DNA of 64,000 bases, from contig JANQQF010000136.1 of NCBI GenBank assembly GCA_028285035.1, positions 22,875 to 86,874 of the forward strand. Direction: 5' to 3'. Shown in pieces: positions 42,422 through 51,302 of the stretch. The notes under the pieces are model-generated. The model was not told the origin of the DNA. It searched no databases and saw only the letters and a program-made list of their open reading frames with translations. Made by a program: the position numbers and the translations under genes. Each line of letters starts with the position of its first letter. Positions within the stretch are counted from its first letter, which is position 1. The DNA is from Phycisphaerae bacterium. GTDB lineage: Bacteria; Chloroflexota; Anaerolineae; 4572-78; J111.

Positions 42422-42924
42422 TGGACACCTCGGAGTTACAGGACAAAGCCCGTCAGATTCGGCTGCTGTTGACCGACTGTGACGGGGTTCTGACCGATAC
42501 GGGCGTTTACTACTCGGCAAATGGCGAGGAGCTTAAGCGCTTTTCCATTCGTGATGGGATGGGTGTTGAGCGGCTCCGAAAGTTTGGCAACGTTGATGTT
42601 GGAATTATCACCGGTGAGAACTCTGACTCGGTGAAAAAGCGGGCTGAGAAATTAAAAATTACCGAACTCCATTTGGGAATCAAAGACAAATTAGCCTTGC
42701 TTGATGAAATTATGACCCGGCTTGACCTGGAACCAGGACAAATCGCATACATTGGTGATGATACCAATGATGTACCGATTATGGAGCGTGTGGGGCTGAG
42801 GGCTTGCCCTGCAGATGCCACCTCCTTTGCCAAAGCCATCGCCGATTACATTTGCCCAAACAAAGGCGGGCACGGTGCCTTTCGCGACTTTGCTGAGTTT
42901 ATCATTGCGGCAAAGCAGATATAA
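42421..42924 (+). CDS. KdsC-like HAD phosphatase
   Basis: 167 residues from ATG 42421 (GTG 42406 is possible). The HAD C0 motifs LLLTDCDGVLTDTGVYY, ITGENSDSV, Lys in LGIKDKLALL and YIGDDTNDVPIM match KDO-8-phosphate phosphatase and NeuNAc-9-phosphatase type enzymes; no cap domain. It would remove the phosphate that NeuB- or KdsA-type condensation leaves. Overlap of one base with the SDR stop implies coupled translation. Confidence 0.9.
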   Translation: MDTSELQDKARQIRLLLTDCDGVLTDTGVYYSANGEELKRFSIRDGMGVERLRKFGNVDVGIITGENSDSVKKRAEKLKITELHLGIKDKLALLDEIMTRLDLEPGQIAYIGDDTNDVPIMERVGLRACPADATSFAKAIADYICPNKGGHGAFRDFAEFIIAAKQI

Positions 42925-42992
42925 ATCATTCCAATTTTTACAGAAAGTCCAGATTTAAATAATAACCACCATTTTAGGGGAGAATTATAATA

Positions 42993-43889
42993 ATGGAACG
43001 CAAAATTAAAGTTGGAGGTCGTTATATTGGTGATGGTGAGCCGGTTTACATCATCGCTGAAATTGGGATCAATCACAATGGCTCGTTAGCCACGGCTAAA
43101 AAGATGATTGAGGGAGCCATTTTTGCGGGCTGTGATGCGGTTAAATTTCAAAAGCGAACCCCAGAATTATGTGTCCCGCGTGACCAGTGGGAGATTGAGC
43201 GGGATACGCCTTGGGGGCGAATGACTTACATCGAGTATCGTCACAAAATCGAATTTGGTCAGGACGAGTTCGCTGAGATTAATCGCTTTTGCCAAGAACG
43301 TGGGATTGATTGGTTTGCCTCTTGCTGGGATGAAGAGTCGGTTAAATTCATCGATCAGTTTGAGCCAGCGTTGTACAAAGCCGCCTCTGCCTCCTTAACA
43401 GACCATAATTTGTTAAAAATGAAAAAGGCGACAGGCAAGCCTTTGATGATTTCAACCGGGATGTCAGAGCGGGCTGAAATTGACAATGCAATTGCTGCGG
43501 TCGGGACGGACAACTTACTGGTTGCCCACTCCACCTCAGCGTACCCCTGCCCAGTGGAGGAGCTAAATTTACGAATGATCCAAACGCTGCAAAATGACCT
43601 TCCTGGGGTTCCCATTGGTTATTCAGGCCACGAGGTCGGCTTGGCCCCGACTTGGGCTGCTGTAGCACTGGGAGCCAGCTTTATTGAACGGCATATCACC
43701 CTAGATCGCGCTATGTGGGGATCGGACCAGGCAGCCTCGGTCGAAATTATGGGGCTTCACAATTTAACCCGCAATATCCGTGATATTGAAAAGGCTTTGG
43801 GTGATGGGGTCAAACGAGTGTATGAGAGCGAATTAAAAGCCCGACAAAAGCTACGGCGGGTGCAGAGCAGTGTAAACGGCACAAAATAA
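42993..43889 (+). CDS. NeuB-like PEP-condensing sialic/ulosonic acid synthase without SAF domain
   Basis: 298 residues. The synthase barrel begins VYIIAEIGINHNGSLATAKKMI and has AVKFQKRTP, WFASCWDEESVKFID, KAASASLTDHNLL, STGMSERAEID, HSTSAYPCP and PIGYSGHEVGL with a metal-binding His near SFIERHITLDRAMWGSD. It would join phosphoenolpyruvate to an aldose to make a 3-deoxy-ulosonic acid. Typical NeuB, LegI and PseI add a C-terminal antifreeze (SAF) domain of about 60 residues; this protein stops before it. AGGGGAG precedes the ATG by 10 bases. Preferred acceptor unknown. Confidence 0.9.
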   Translation: MERKIKVGGRYIGDGEPVYIIAEIGINHNGSLATAKKMIEGAIFAGCDAVKFQKRTPELCVPRDQWEIERDTPWGRMTYIEYRHKIEFGQDEFAEINRFCQERGIDWFASCWDEESVKFIDQFEPALYKAASASLTDHNLLKMKKATGKPLMISTGMSERAEIDNAIAAVGTDNLLVAHSTSAYPCPVEELNLRMIQTLQNDLPGVPIGYSGHEVGLAPTWAAVALGASFIERHITLDRAMWGSDQAASVEIMGLHNLTRNIRDIEKALGDGVKRVYESELKARQKLRRVQSSVNGTK

Positions 43890-43913
43890 TCCAAGGATCA
43901 TCAAGCAGAGCTA

Positions 43914-45029
43914 ATGAAAATCCGAAAACTTGATGTAACGAACAAAAGAGATGTGCGGCAATTTATTGACTTTCAATTTGAGCTTTATCGTGATTGTCCA
44001 CAATGGGTGCCTCTACTTCGATCCTCGTCCGCAGAGACGATGAATCCAAAAAAGCATCCGTTTTATGAACACTCCATTGCTGATTTTTATGTCGTCGAGA
44101 GCGAAGGGCAGACGGTGGGTCGAATGGCAATGCTGCATAATCGAAATTATGCGGCGTTCAAAAAGCGAAACGCCTCATTCTTTGGCTACTTTGACGTTAT
44201 TGAAGATCAAGAGGTTGCCTATAATTTATTCGATTTGGCTGTGGAATGGACCCAAAAACACGGTTTGACCGAAATCATCGGCCCCCGTGGGGTGATGGGG
44301 GTCGATGGGATGGTCCTCGTTGAAGGGTTTGAGCATCGTGCCTCTCTCGGGATGACCTACAATTATCCTTACTACGACACCTTTATCAAAAAGGCTGGTT
44401 TTTCAAAGGATGCGGATTATCTATCCGGGTATTGGCCCTTCAGCCCAGGTATGAGTGAACGATATCACCAACTGGCTAGAAAAGTTGGCGAACGACGAAA
44501 TATCCAGCTCAAGTCCTTTTCATCAAAAAAGGAACTCAAGGCGTGGGCCGACCGTTTAATCGACACCCACCATCATGCTTTCGGCGACCTACACAGCTAC
44601 TATCCACCAACGGATGCCGAAATGGAGATGGTGCTCGACACGATCATGCAAATCACAGACCATCGTCTCATCAAGTTGGTGATGCGAGATGATGAAATCA
44701 TCGGGTTTCTGTTTAGCTATCACGATATTTCTGAAGGGTTACAAAAAGCCAAAGGGCGATTATTTCCCTTTGGCTGGTATCACATCCTGCGAGAGCGTTC
44801 ACGGACAAAATGGATCAATGTGAACTCAATTGGTTTGTTACCTGAGCATCGTGGCAGTGGGGGGAGCACCATTTTGCAATCAAGTATCGAGGCAACCGCT
44901 CAAGAAATGGGGTTTGAACATGCCGAGTTTATCCAAATTCACGAAGAAAATGCCAGAAGCATTATCGATTTAGAGAAATATGGCGTGGATTGGTACAAAC
45001 GTCATCGTCACTATCGACGCTTGTTGTAA
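43914..45029 (+). CDS. Large GNAT-related protein of unknown function
   Basis: 371 residues, a size and pattern seen in a widespread uncharacterised group (N-terminus MKIRKLDVTNKRDVRQFIDFQFELYRDCPQWVPLLR, central GPRGVMGVDGMVLVEGF). Two GNAT-like halves appear, the second having VNSIGLLPEHRGSGGSTILQSSI, the acetyl-CoA binding loop. In this location it might acetylate the amino sugar made by the cluster, but the family is also found elsewhere, so it could be independent. Starts 24 bases after the NeuB-like stop. Confidence 0.75.
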   Translation: MKIRKLDVTNKRDVRQFIDFQFELYRDCPQWVPLLRSSSAETMNPKKHPFYEHSIADFYVVESEGQTVGRMAMLHNRNYAAFKKRNASFFGYFDVIEDQEVAYNLFDLAVEWTQKHGLTEIIGPRGVMGVDGMVLVEGFEHRASLGMTYNYPYYDTFIKKAGFSKDADYLSGYWPFSPGMSERYHQLARKVGERRNIQLKSFSSKKELKAWADRLIDTHHHAFGDLHSYYPPTDAEMEMVLDTIMQITDHRLIKLVMRDDEIIGFLFSYHDISEGLQKAKGRLFPFGWYHILRERSRTKWINVNSIGLLPEHRGSGGSTILQSSIEATAQEMGFEHAEFIQIHEENARSIIDLEKYGVDWYKRHRHYRRLL

Positions 45030-45066
45030 TGCTATTTCCTACCCAGTTACTTTCCCAGCCGCTTCT

Positions 45067-45837
45067 TTAGTATTGCTTCAATTCTGGTGTGCCAGGATAG
45101 GCAGTCCAACCTCGCTCAAAGAGAACAGGTAAGGTGCGTAACAAACTACTAATTTTCCAGGTCGTTCCGCCTGGTCGAATTGTATTTTCTTCAATTGCTC
45201 GTCGTAAATCCGCACCAATTGAGCCGGGGAACCAGCTAAAGGCTTGACCTGTTGTGTGGGGAATGTGGGAGTCGCTGCTTCCGACTGAGGGTAATTGTTG
45301 TGCTCTTTGATTAACCCAACCTGCCCGAATGTTACCAGGAATATTTATAGGACAACCATGCCGCGTTTCAACCGCGTCAAATGGTAGGGTGCGAATCGCG
45401 TTCCCGACGCTGTGCAAACCCCAGCCAAAAACAAAGGGGTGCGCCGCAATGGCTAGCCCCCCTTGGTCGTGAATGGCCTCAATGGCCTCCACTGCTGTTT
45501 TGTAAACAGGCAGTGTATTTTGAATGAAGATGCCAAGCACATCTCCATCGCCAGTGCTCACCTCCTGTCCGATAATCACATCCAATTGAGGGTGATGTTT
45601 ACGAGCGTGCTCCTGAGCCACGAACGCTCCTTCAGCCGTATCGTGGTCAGTGATGGCGATGACATCAACTACCTTACTTTTCGCAATCAAATCAACGGTT
45701 TCCTCTGGCGTCATAATGCCATCACTGTAAGTGGTGTGGAGGTGCAAATCGGCTTTCCCCCACCCCGATTGTTGCTTATATCCGCGCATCGTTTGCATTA
45801 GGATTCTGAGAAATTGCGAATCCTGGCTCCCTTTCAA
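45067..45837 (-). CDS. PHP-domain metal-dependent phosphoesterase
   Basis: 256 residues. The PHP motif series is present: ADLHLHTTYSDGIMTPEE, AITDHDT, a Glu in GQEVSTGDGDVLG, AAHPF, VETRHGCP and GSDSHIP. Such enzymes hydrolyse phosphodiesters, nucleotides or histidinol phosphate. Single gene convergent with the GNAT gene (gap 37). Confidence 0.88.
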   Translation of the reverse strand: MKGSQDSQFLRILMQTMRGYKQQSGWGKADLHLHTTYSDGIMTPEETVDLIAKSKVVDVIAITDHDTAEGAFVAQEHARKHHPQLDVIIGQEVSTGDGDVLGIFIQNTLPVYKTAVEAIEAIHDQGGLAIAAHPFVFGWGLHSVGNAIRTLPFDAVETRHGCPINIPGNIRAGWVNQRAQQLPSVGSSDSHIPHTTGQAFSWFPGSIGADLRRAIEENTIRPGGTTWKISSLLRTLPVLFERGWTAYPGTPELKQY

Positions 45838-45916
45838 TAAAATTGTTTGTAATCAAACTACTAAGGTTATAAAATAAATGACAAAGCACCTACGTTAGGA
45901 TTTACAGGCCACCCCA

Positions 45917-47065
45917 TCAAGCAACTTGTCCCATCGAGCGTCCTGTGGGATTGGCGTTTGCAATGACCATCTCATAATCGGCTAAAAGTTGATCTAAAAT
46001 CGTACTCCAATTTTTTGCCTCGGCATACTTACGGCTACCTACGCCAAGTTGAGCGGTGCATTCTTTATCAAAAACCAGTTGCCGTACCTTTGCCACCAAA
46101 TCGTGTTGACTTTCAGGCTCGAAATAGAGACCGTTCACGTCATCAACCACATTTTCCAATACGCCACCGGAGCGGGGTGCAATGACTGGTAAGCCAGACG
46201 CCATCGCCTCCAGCACAACATTCCCCAGGGTTTCATTGGCCGCAGGAAAGACAAAAATATCAGCAGTAGCATAGGCAGCGGCTAACTCTTCGCCTCGCAA
46301 ATAGCCTGTAAATACCGTTGGGGTATCGGCAAATCGTTGTTCTAAATCGGGGCGAGCAGGCCCATCACCTACAATGGCCAGATTGACCTCCGGCAAGGCT
46401 GACAGCACAGGGCGCAACCAATCCACTCGTTTTTCGGGCGATAAACGGCCCACATAAAGAAGCAGCGGGGCTTCTGGTCGTTCTGGACTTAATCTATTGC
46501 GCCATTCATCCGAACGACGAGCAGGGTTATAGAGTTGGGTATCGACCCCTCGGCTCCAGATTTTTGTTCGTTCAAAGCCGTGTTCAAGTAATTCAGTTTC
46601 CGTTGCTTTTGAAGGACACAAATTAAGGTCAGCTTGATTATGCAACCAACGAAGATAGGTCCACAGGGGGTCACGTAGCAAGCTAAAGCCCCACCGCGCC
46701 GCAAAGCCCGGAATATCGGTATGGTAGGAGGCCACAATCGGCACCTCAAGGGCCCGAGCTTGGTTTAATCCAACCACACCAAGGGACACAGGACCAACAA
46801 GGTGTACTAAATCAGGTTGAAATGCGGTCAAGCGATCCTTCACATCAGCCCGAGGCGGAACAAGTTTTAATTCGGGATATAGTGGGAATTGGATAGCGGG
46901 TAGGCCGACAACAGGGGTATTGGCGTAACGGTCAGGGGCACCTTCCGGTCCGAAGAGCAAGCTTTCGTGTCCCCGCATTGCCAAATGATCTAACAAATAA
47001 CAAATTGTATTGGTTATTCCATCAATTTTGGGTAAAAAGGTTTCAGCGAAAAAAGCGATGCGCAT
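45917..47065 (-). CDS. GT4 family glycosyltransferase
   Basis: 382 residues from ATG 47065; the frame upstream to 47146 is not conserved. The GT4 features are N-terminal [33 protein letters not shown] (typical acceptor loop after the Gly-rich start), [27 protein letters not shown] donor site and [28 protein letters not shown] with the ExxxxxxxE motif. Family members of this type add mannose or glucose to lipid acceptors (PimB/MgtA like). Soluble or peripheral. Acceptor unknown. Confidence 0.9.
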   Translation of the reverse strand: MRIAFFAETFLPKIDGITNTICYLLDHLAMRGHESLLFGPEGAPDRYANTPVVGLPAIQFPLYPELKLVPPRADVKDRLTAFQPDLVHLVGPVSLGVVGLNQARALEVPIVASYHTDIPGFAARWGFSLLRDPLWTYLRWLHNQADLNLCPSKATETELLEHGFERTKIWSRGVDTQLYNPARRSDEWRNRLSPERPEAPLLLYVGRLSPEKRVDWLRPVLSALPEVNLAIVGDGPARPDLEQRFADTPTVFTGYLRGEELAAAYATADIFVFPAANETLGNVVLEAMASGLPVIAPRSGGVLENVVDDVNGLYFEPESQHDLVAKVRQLVFDKECTAQLGVGSRKYAEAKNWSTILDQLLADYEMVIANANPTGRSMGQVA

Positions 47066-47331
47066 TATCTTGGTTTGAACTTTCCGAACCTGTTGACCAA
47101 GTACACTATAAGCATAAAATCTTAACAAATAGACAAACTCGACCAAGGTTACAACAGGTTAATTAAGTATCTTTTAAGGGGATATTAAGGTTTAGTTAAA
47201 TTCACGTAAAGTTAGCTTTATGTTAAGTGTGTCATCGTTCAAAATTAGAAAATTGAAACCTGTAGCACCTTAAAAGTTTGGCGGTTTATCCCGCTAAAAT
47301 TTCTCTAAAATATTCCACCAAACACTTAACT
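47066..47331. other. 266-base gap with repeated GTTAA motifs
   Basis: Lies between the GT4 start and the PhyH stop on the minus strand. Within about 47155-47230 GTTAA/GTTTA/GTTAG motifs recur (GGTTAATTAAG, GGTTTAGTTAAA, AAGTTAGC, TGTTAAG), the last two 11 bases apart, a spacing seen for response-regulator direct repeats. No gene. Confidence 0.3.
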
Positions 47332-48243
47332 CTACGATTTATTTAAGCGTTGGGCCAATAAATTTTTCAAAATCGGGGCGGGTACCCAAGCACCTTCGAT
47401 TTTGTCATAAACGGGTACATTTTCGGGGAGAAGATTGGCTTCTTTCAGCCTTTCTGCTAATTCAGGATTCATCGGCTGATAGCCCAATTCGGTCCGAATA
47501 TTGTTATAGTAGTTCTGGTGATTGTAAAAGTGTTCATTTTCCTGACCATAGGCCACAAACATCGAATATTTGGGACCAGTGATGTAGCTACCAGAGTGCA
47601 AGGCGCGGGGATCAAAAATGAGGCAGTCGCCAGGCTCAGTGGCAATCCACTCAGCGTTGGAGGCCCACATCTGTAGTTTGGGGGAAACATAACTTAGGGC
47701 ACCAAACCAGTTTAATTTGGCTTCGTCAATCCGGCGTTTTAGAGTGACTGTGGGCGTAGGTTGATGACTGCTATTGATAAAGCCAAGACGGAATTGACTC
47801 TCCTCGTAACTCTGTAAGTAGATAGCGACCCGAACGAGTTTGTATGCAGCTTCGGTCTCGTTCCAATCTGGCCCCTGGCCAAATTTACGATTAACGCTAT
47901 CCCGGTGCCAGGAGATGGCCGAGAACCCGACGTGTAAGTCATTATGTTGTAAAAAGCGGATGTCTGGGCCAAGTAACTCTCGAACCGTCGTCAACAGTCG
48001 TTCATTAAAAATGATTGGCCAAAATTCTTCGGTTTTTGCTACCCCATCAGGTAAATTCCAGGAGGTTTGTTTACCGCTTTGATCAAAACCCCGGCCAGAC
48101 ACCGACGAAAAATCACCACGACTAATGCCCGATAACTTCTCCATACGTTGAATGTATGACTCAACCTCGTCTTTCGATAGCAAGCCGCGCACAATGGCAA
48201 ATCCTTTTTCCTTAAATTCCTGACGCAATGTCTCGTAGTTCAT
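47332..48243 (-). CDS. Phytanoyl-CoA dioxygenase-family Fe(II)/2-oxoglutarate oxygenase
   Basis: 303 residues. The metal-binding HxD is in ISWHRDSVNRKFG and the distal His in FDPRALHSGSYITGP with an Arg for 2-oxoglutarate binding nearby. The fold is complete and cytosolic. Members hydroxylate lipids, amino acids or natural products. AGGAGG is 7 bases before the ATG. Downstream of a subtilase on the same strand, separated by a palindrome, so likely transcribed on its own. Confidence 0.85.
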   Translation of the reverse strand: MNYETLRQEFKEKGFAIVRGLLSKDEVESYIQRMEKLSGISRGDFSSVSGRGFDQSGKQTSWNLPDGVAKTEEFWPIIFNERLLTTVRELLGPDIRFLQHNDLHVGFSAISWHRDSVNRKFGQGPDWNETEAAYKLVRVAIYLQSYEESQFRLGFINSSHQPTPTVTLKRRIDEAKLNWFGALSYVSPKLQMWASNAEWIATEPGDCLIFDPRALHSGSYITGPKYSMFVAYGQENEHFYNHQNYYNNIRTELGYQPMNPELAERLKEANLLPENVPVYDKIEGAWVPAPILKNLLAQRLNKS

Positions 48244-48260
48244 TAATCCCTCCTAAACAA

Positions 48261-48296
48261 TGATAATCGGACCAACCTGTGTTGGCCCGACCATCA
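48261..48296. promoter_or_regulatory. Imperfect 36-base palindrome upstream of the PhyH gene
   Basis: TGAT-AA-TCGG-A-CCAAC around CTGT pairs with GTTGG-C-CCGA-CC-ATCA. It lies about 18 bases upstream of the dioxygenase start and just downstream of the subtilase stop on the minus strand, with no U-tract. It could be an operator for PhyH or a terminator for the subtilase. Confidence 0.4.
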
Positions 48297-48358
48297 TATT
48301 GACATTGTTTTATAAGTCAAGCAAATTTTTCAAGTTGATCAACCGATAAGCCCGTCCT

Positions 48359-49846
48359 CTAAGGAACGATAATCACTGGCAAATAGGTATACAGTTCATC
48401 TGGTGGATTGTTAGCGGCCATATCGACCGCCGCTCCAGCATTGATAATGCCATAGCCACACGTCGATGTGGTACAAGAAGAGGCGCTTGGAAAGGGGGTT
48501 GAGGTTTGGCGCAAAATGCTACGAATTTGGTTTTGGCTCAAATCTGGGTTGGCAGAAAGCATCAAGGAGATAATTCCGGCCACGTGGGGAGAGGCCATAC
48601 TTGTGCCTTGATACGGAAAATAGGTATGTAATCCTGCGGTTGTAGTACCAAAGTTCAGGGTAGATAATACCCCATCAGCTAGAAACGTGGTCGTTTCGCC
48701 ACCTGGCGCACTAATATCAACAACACTACCAAAATTACTGTAACTGGCCATATCACCACTTTGATCCGTAGCAGCAACCGCAATAACCTTATCACAACTA
48801 GCTGGGCTGAAGCTTGAGGCATCGCTACTAGAGTTCCCGGCAGCCACGACAACTGTACTCCCAGCATTTACTGCATCGTTTATCGCGCTCTGTGTTGCGG
48901 CTGGGCAAGAACCAAAACCGCCTAAACTTAGATTCAGAACCTTGGCTGGGGTGGTATTAACAGGCACGCCTGAAACTGCTAAACCAGCGCCCCAGCGGAT
49001 GGCATCAATAATGTCTGAGGTGAACCCACCACATTTTCCCAAAGCGCGTAAATGAATGGTAGGCGACACCCAATTAATCCCCGCTACACCTTCTTCATCT
49101 GGTTTGTCCGTTAAGGCCCCCATTGTCCCTGCTACATGCGTGCCGTGCCAACTACTAGCTTGTGTAGGGCTACAAGGATCACCCGCTTCAACCCAATCGC
49201 CAGGGTCGGTGGGGTCGGCGTCACGACCATCCCCATCATTTGCTACAGTCGTATCATCGATAAAATCATAGCCTGTTTGGTTTTCATCAATATCTGGATG
49301 GTCAAGCAGGATACCGGTATCAATCACCCCCATGACGATGCTGGCATCTCCAGTTATAATGTCCCACGCCTCAGGTAAATTTACCCCATAATTTGTACCC
49401 GTAATAACTTCCTGATAATGCCATTGTGAACTATATAGGGGATCGTTGGGGGTTTCCATCGGATGCATCATATAATCAGGATGAATATACTCAATCTCAG
49501 GGCCAGCCATCTTCTCAGCCAAAGCCTCGACCTCATCAATCGACAATCGTTCTGGGAGTCTAATGACATGTGCCTCCCCAGAAAGGGAGCGTCGATAGCT
49601 GACTTGGACTCCGGCCCGATTGCTTAATTTTTGCACCCGATTGACCTGTTGCATTACTGAGAGTTCACTGGCCCCGTCCTTGAACTTAACAATAATTTGA
49701 TTTGTCCAATCTTTCTGATCAATCTCATCTCCTAATTGGGTTGGCTCTTCCATTCCCTGTGGTTGCGGTTCAAATGTGGCCCCAATCAGCAACAGCGCGA
49801 CACTTGCTAACAGCAGACTAAAGCCTATTCGTAATACGATATTCAT
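48359..49846 (-). CDS. Secreted S8 subtilisin-like serine protease
   Basis: 495 residues. Signal peptide (about 1-23), I9-like propeptide (about 45-125), then the peptidase domain with catalytic D176 (GVIDTGIL), H234 (SWHGTHVAG), N-containing oxyanion site AAGNSSSDAS and S416 (GTSMASPHVAG). It ends soon after the catalytic domain with ELYTYLPVIIVP, a short hydrophobic terminal tail of the YLP-type frequent on exported Chloroflexota proteins. Probably an extracellular scavenging protease. The catalytic set is complete. Confidence 0.94.
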   Translation of the reverse strand: MNIVLRIGFSLLLASVALLLIGATFEPQPQGMEEPTQLGDEIDQKDWTNQIIVKFKDGASELSVMQQVNRVQKLSNRAGVQVSYRRSLSGEAHVIRLPERLSIDEVEALAEKMAGPEIEYIHPDYMMHPMETPNDPLYSSQWHYQEVITGTNYGVNLPEAWDIITGDASIVMGVIDTGILLDHPDIDENQTGYDFIDDTTVANDGDGRDADPTDPGDWVEAGDPCSPTQASSWHGTHVAGTMGALTDKPDEEGVAGINWVSPTIHLRALGKCGGFTSDIIDAIRWGAGLAVSGVPVNTTPAKVLNLSLGGFGSCPAATQSAINDAVNAGSTVVVAAGNSSSDASSFSPASCDKVIAVAATDQSGDMASYSNFGSVVDISAPGGETTTFLADGVLSTLNFGTTTAGLHTYFPYQGTSMASPHVAGIISLMLSANPDLSQNQIRSILRQTSTPFPSASSCTTSTCGYGIINAGAAVDMAANNPPDELYTYLPVIIVP

Positions 49847-49932
49847 AACGTTTACATCCTTGTTCTATAAATTTATTGTAAAGCGATTTCGCGGTATTTT
49901 TATGATAATTCTACTTGGGGAGATTAGATAGG

Positions 49933-51075
49933 TTAGCCTCCTTTGGGTGGGGTAGGCAGGAGTTGACACAGCTCTTCAGCAATGGTAATCACAGCTTCAG
50001 GTTTGGCCAATTGAGCTGCATTTCGAGACATCTCTTGCAAAGCGGTATCATCAGAGTCAAGCCAATCACTAATCAATTGTGTGATTTGTTTGGCTGTTTT
50101 GGCGTATACTCCTGCCTGATGGTCTTTAACATAAGTTACATTACCATATTCCTGACCAGGAATATAACTATAAATCAAGGGGGGTAATCCGACACTAAAT
50201 GCCTCCGAAATTGTACCAGGACCGGCTTTTGTAATCAGGATATCAGCAGCGTGCATTAATTCTGGCATATTGTCAACAAACCCATAAATTGTTGTCGGGA
50301 TCTCCCATTGAACCCCGTCTAACTTGCGCTTCAAAAGCTGATTCCGACCACAGACAATGACGAGTTGAGCTTGGTCAATCGCTTTGGCTACGTTACGGGC
50401 GATCTCAAAAATTCGGCCAAATCCCTCACCACCCCCAATCAATAAAATAACCCATCGGTCAGCAGATAATCCCAACCTCAACCGAACTGAGTGTTTATCT
50501 GATAGCTGTCGGGTAAACTTTAAACTAATGGGTTGACCACATACCTCAACTTTTTCAGGGGGCATCCCCAGCTTAATAGTTGAACGTCGGGCTTCTTCAG
50601 TAGAGACAAGACAACGCGTGACTTTTGGGCAAACCCAAAACGGATGAATCGTGACCATATCGGTCACCACTGTGACAAAAGGCACGTCAAGGTTAGCTTT
50701 GTCACGCCACTTAATGCCTAGGTGATTCATTGCTGGGTGCACGGATACAACAAGATCAGGTCTAACCTCTTCAAGATAATCAGCCACTTGCTTGTTTAAT
50801 ATGGGAGACACTCCTGAAAGAATCAGCCGATAGCCTTGTAATCGCGTTGTACTCAACCAAAATAATCGCCAAATAAGCAAGCCTGGTCCAGTCAGCCAGC
50901 CATACATGTTGGGAATTTTATTAACTGGCCAGGGGGTATGATGTTTCCAAACATCTTGTATCAAAATGTCATATTGATCTGGATAGAGATAGTGGATTGC
51001 GTCAGCGATGGCTTGGGCTGACGCACGGTGTCCGCCGCCCGTATCGGACATAAGAAACAAAATTCGCTTTTTCAT
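49933..51075 (-). CDS. GT28/MGDG synthase-type glycosyltransferase
   Basis: 380 residues, GT-B fold. The N-terminal FLMSDTGGGHRASAQAIADAI is the MGDG-synthase/UgtP signature, followed by PDLVVSVHPAMNHLG, VTVVTDMVTIHPFWVCPKVTRCLVSTEEA and the donor site ITKAGPGTISEAFSVGLPPLI. Enzymes of this group add glucose or galactose to diacylglycerol. Membrane-associated by function. It is on the same strand as the subtilase but separated by 86 bases. Confidence 0.9.
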   Translation of the reverse strand: MKKRILFLMSDTGGGHRASAQAIADAIHYLYPDQYDILIQDVWKHHTPWPVNKIPNMYGWLTGPGLLIWRLFWLSTTRLQGYRLILSGVSPILNKQVADYLEEVRPDLVVSVHPAMNHLGIKWRDKANLDVPFVTVVTDMVTIHPFWVCPKVTRCLVSTEEARRSTIKLGMPPEKVEVCGQPISLKFTRQLSDKHSVRLRLGLSADRWVILLIGGGEGFGRIFEIARNVAKAIDQAQLVIVCGRNQLLKRKLDGVQWEIPTTIYGFVDNMPELMHAADILITKAGPGTISEAFSVGLPPLIYSYIPGQEYGNVTYVKDHQAGVYAKTAKQITQLISDWLDSDDTALQEMSRNAAQLAKPEAVITIAEELCQLLPTPPKGG

Positions 51076-51241
51076 CAGGATGCAAAACCCACCCGAGGTA
51101 GAAAGTATTTAGTCACTATAAATTAGGCTCTTAAATTTTTTTGGCTGATAGAGACCAATTTTTGTTGCCTCTTTATATTGACGTACGAATCTTAAAGGCA
51201 GTTTTATTTATTGCTTGACTAGCGGTAATTATACCACCAAT

Positions 51242-51271
51242 TTGATCGTTCCCTTACCTCAGGCCTATAAT
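51242..51271 (+). promoter_or_regulatory. Sigma-70 type promoter of the methyltransferase gene
   Basis: TTGATC at 51242-51247 and TATAAT at 51266-51271 with an 18-base spacer; the gene has AAAGGGAG before the ATG at 51303. Confidence 0.5.
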
Positions 51272-51302
51272 TTGAACTAAACTGCTACAAAGGGAGCATT
51301 CA

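Noticed and set aside
42993..43889. Straight call as N-acetylneuraminate synthase
   Set aside because: The SAF domain is missing and the usual ManNAc-forming enzyme is absent, so a sialic acid product is not supported.
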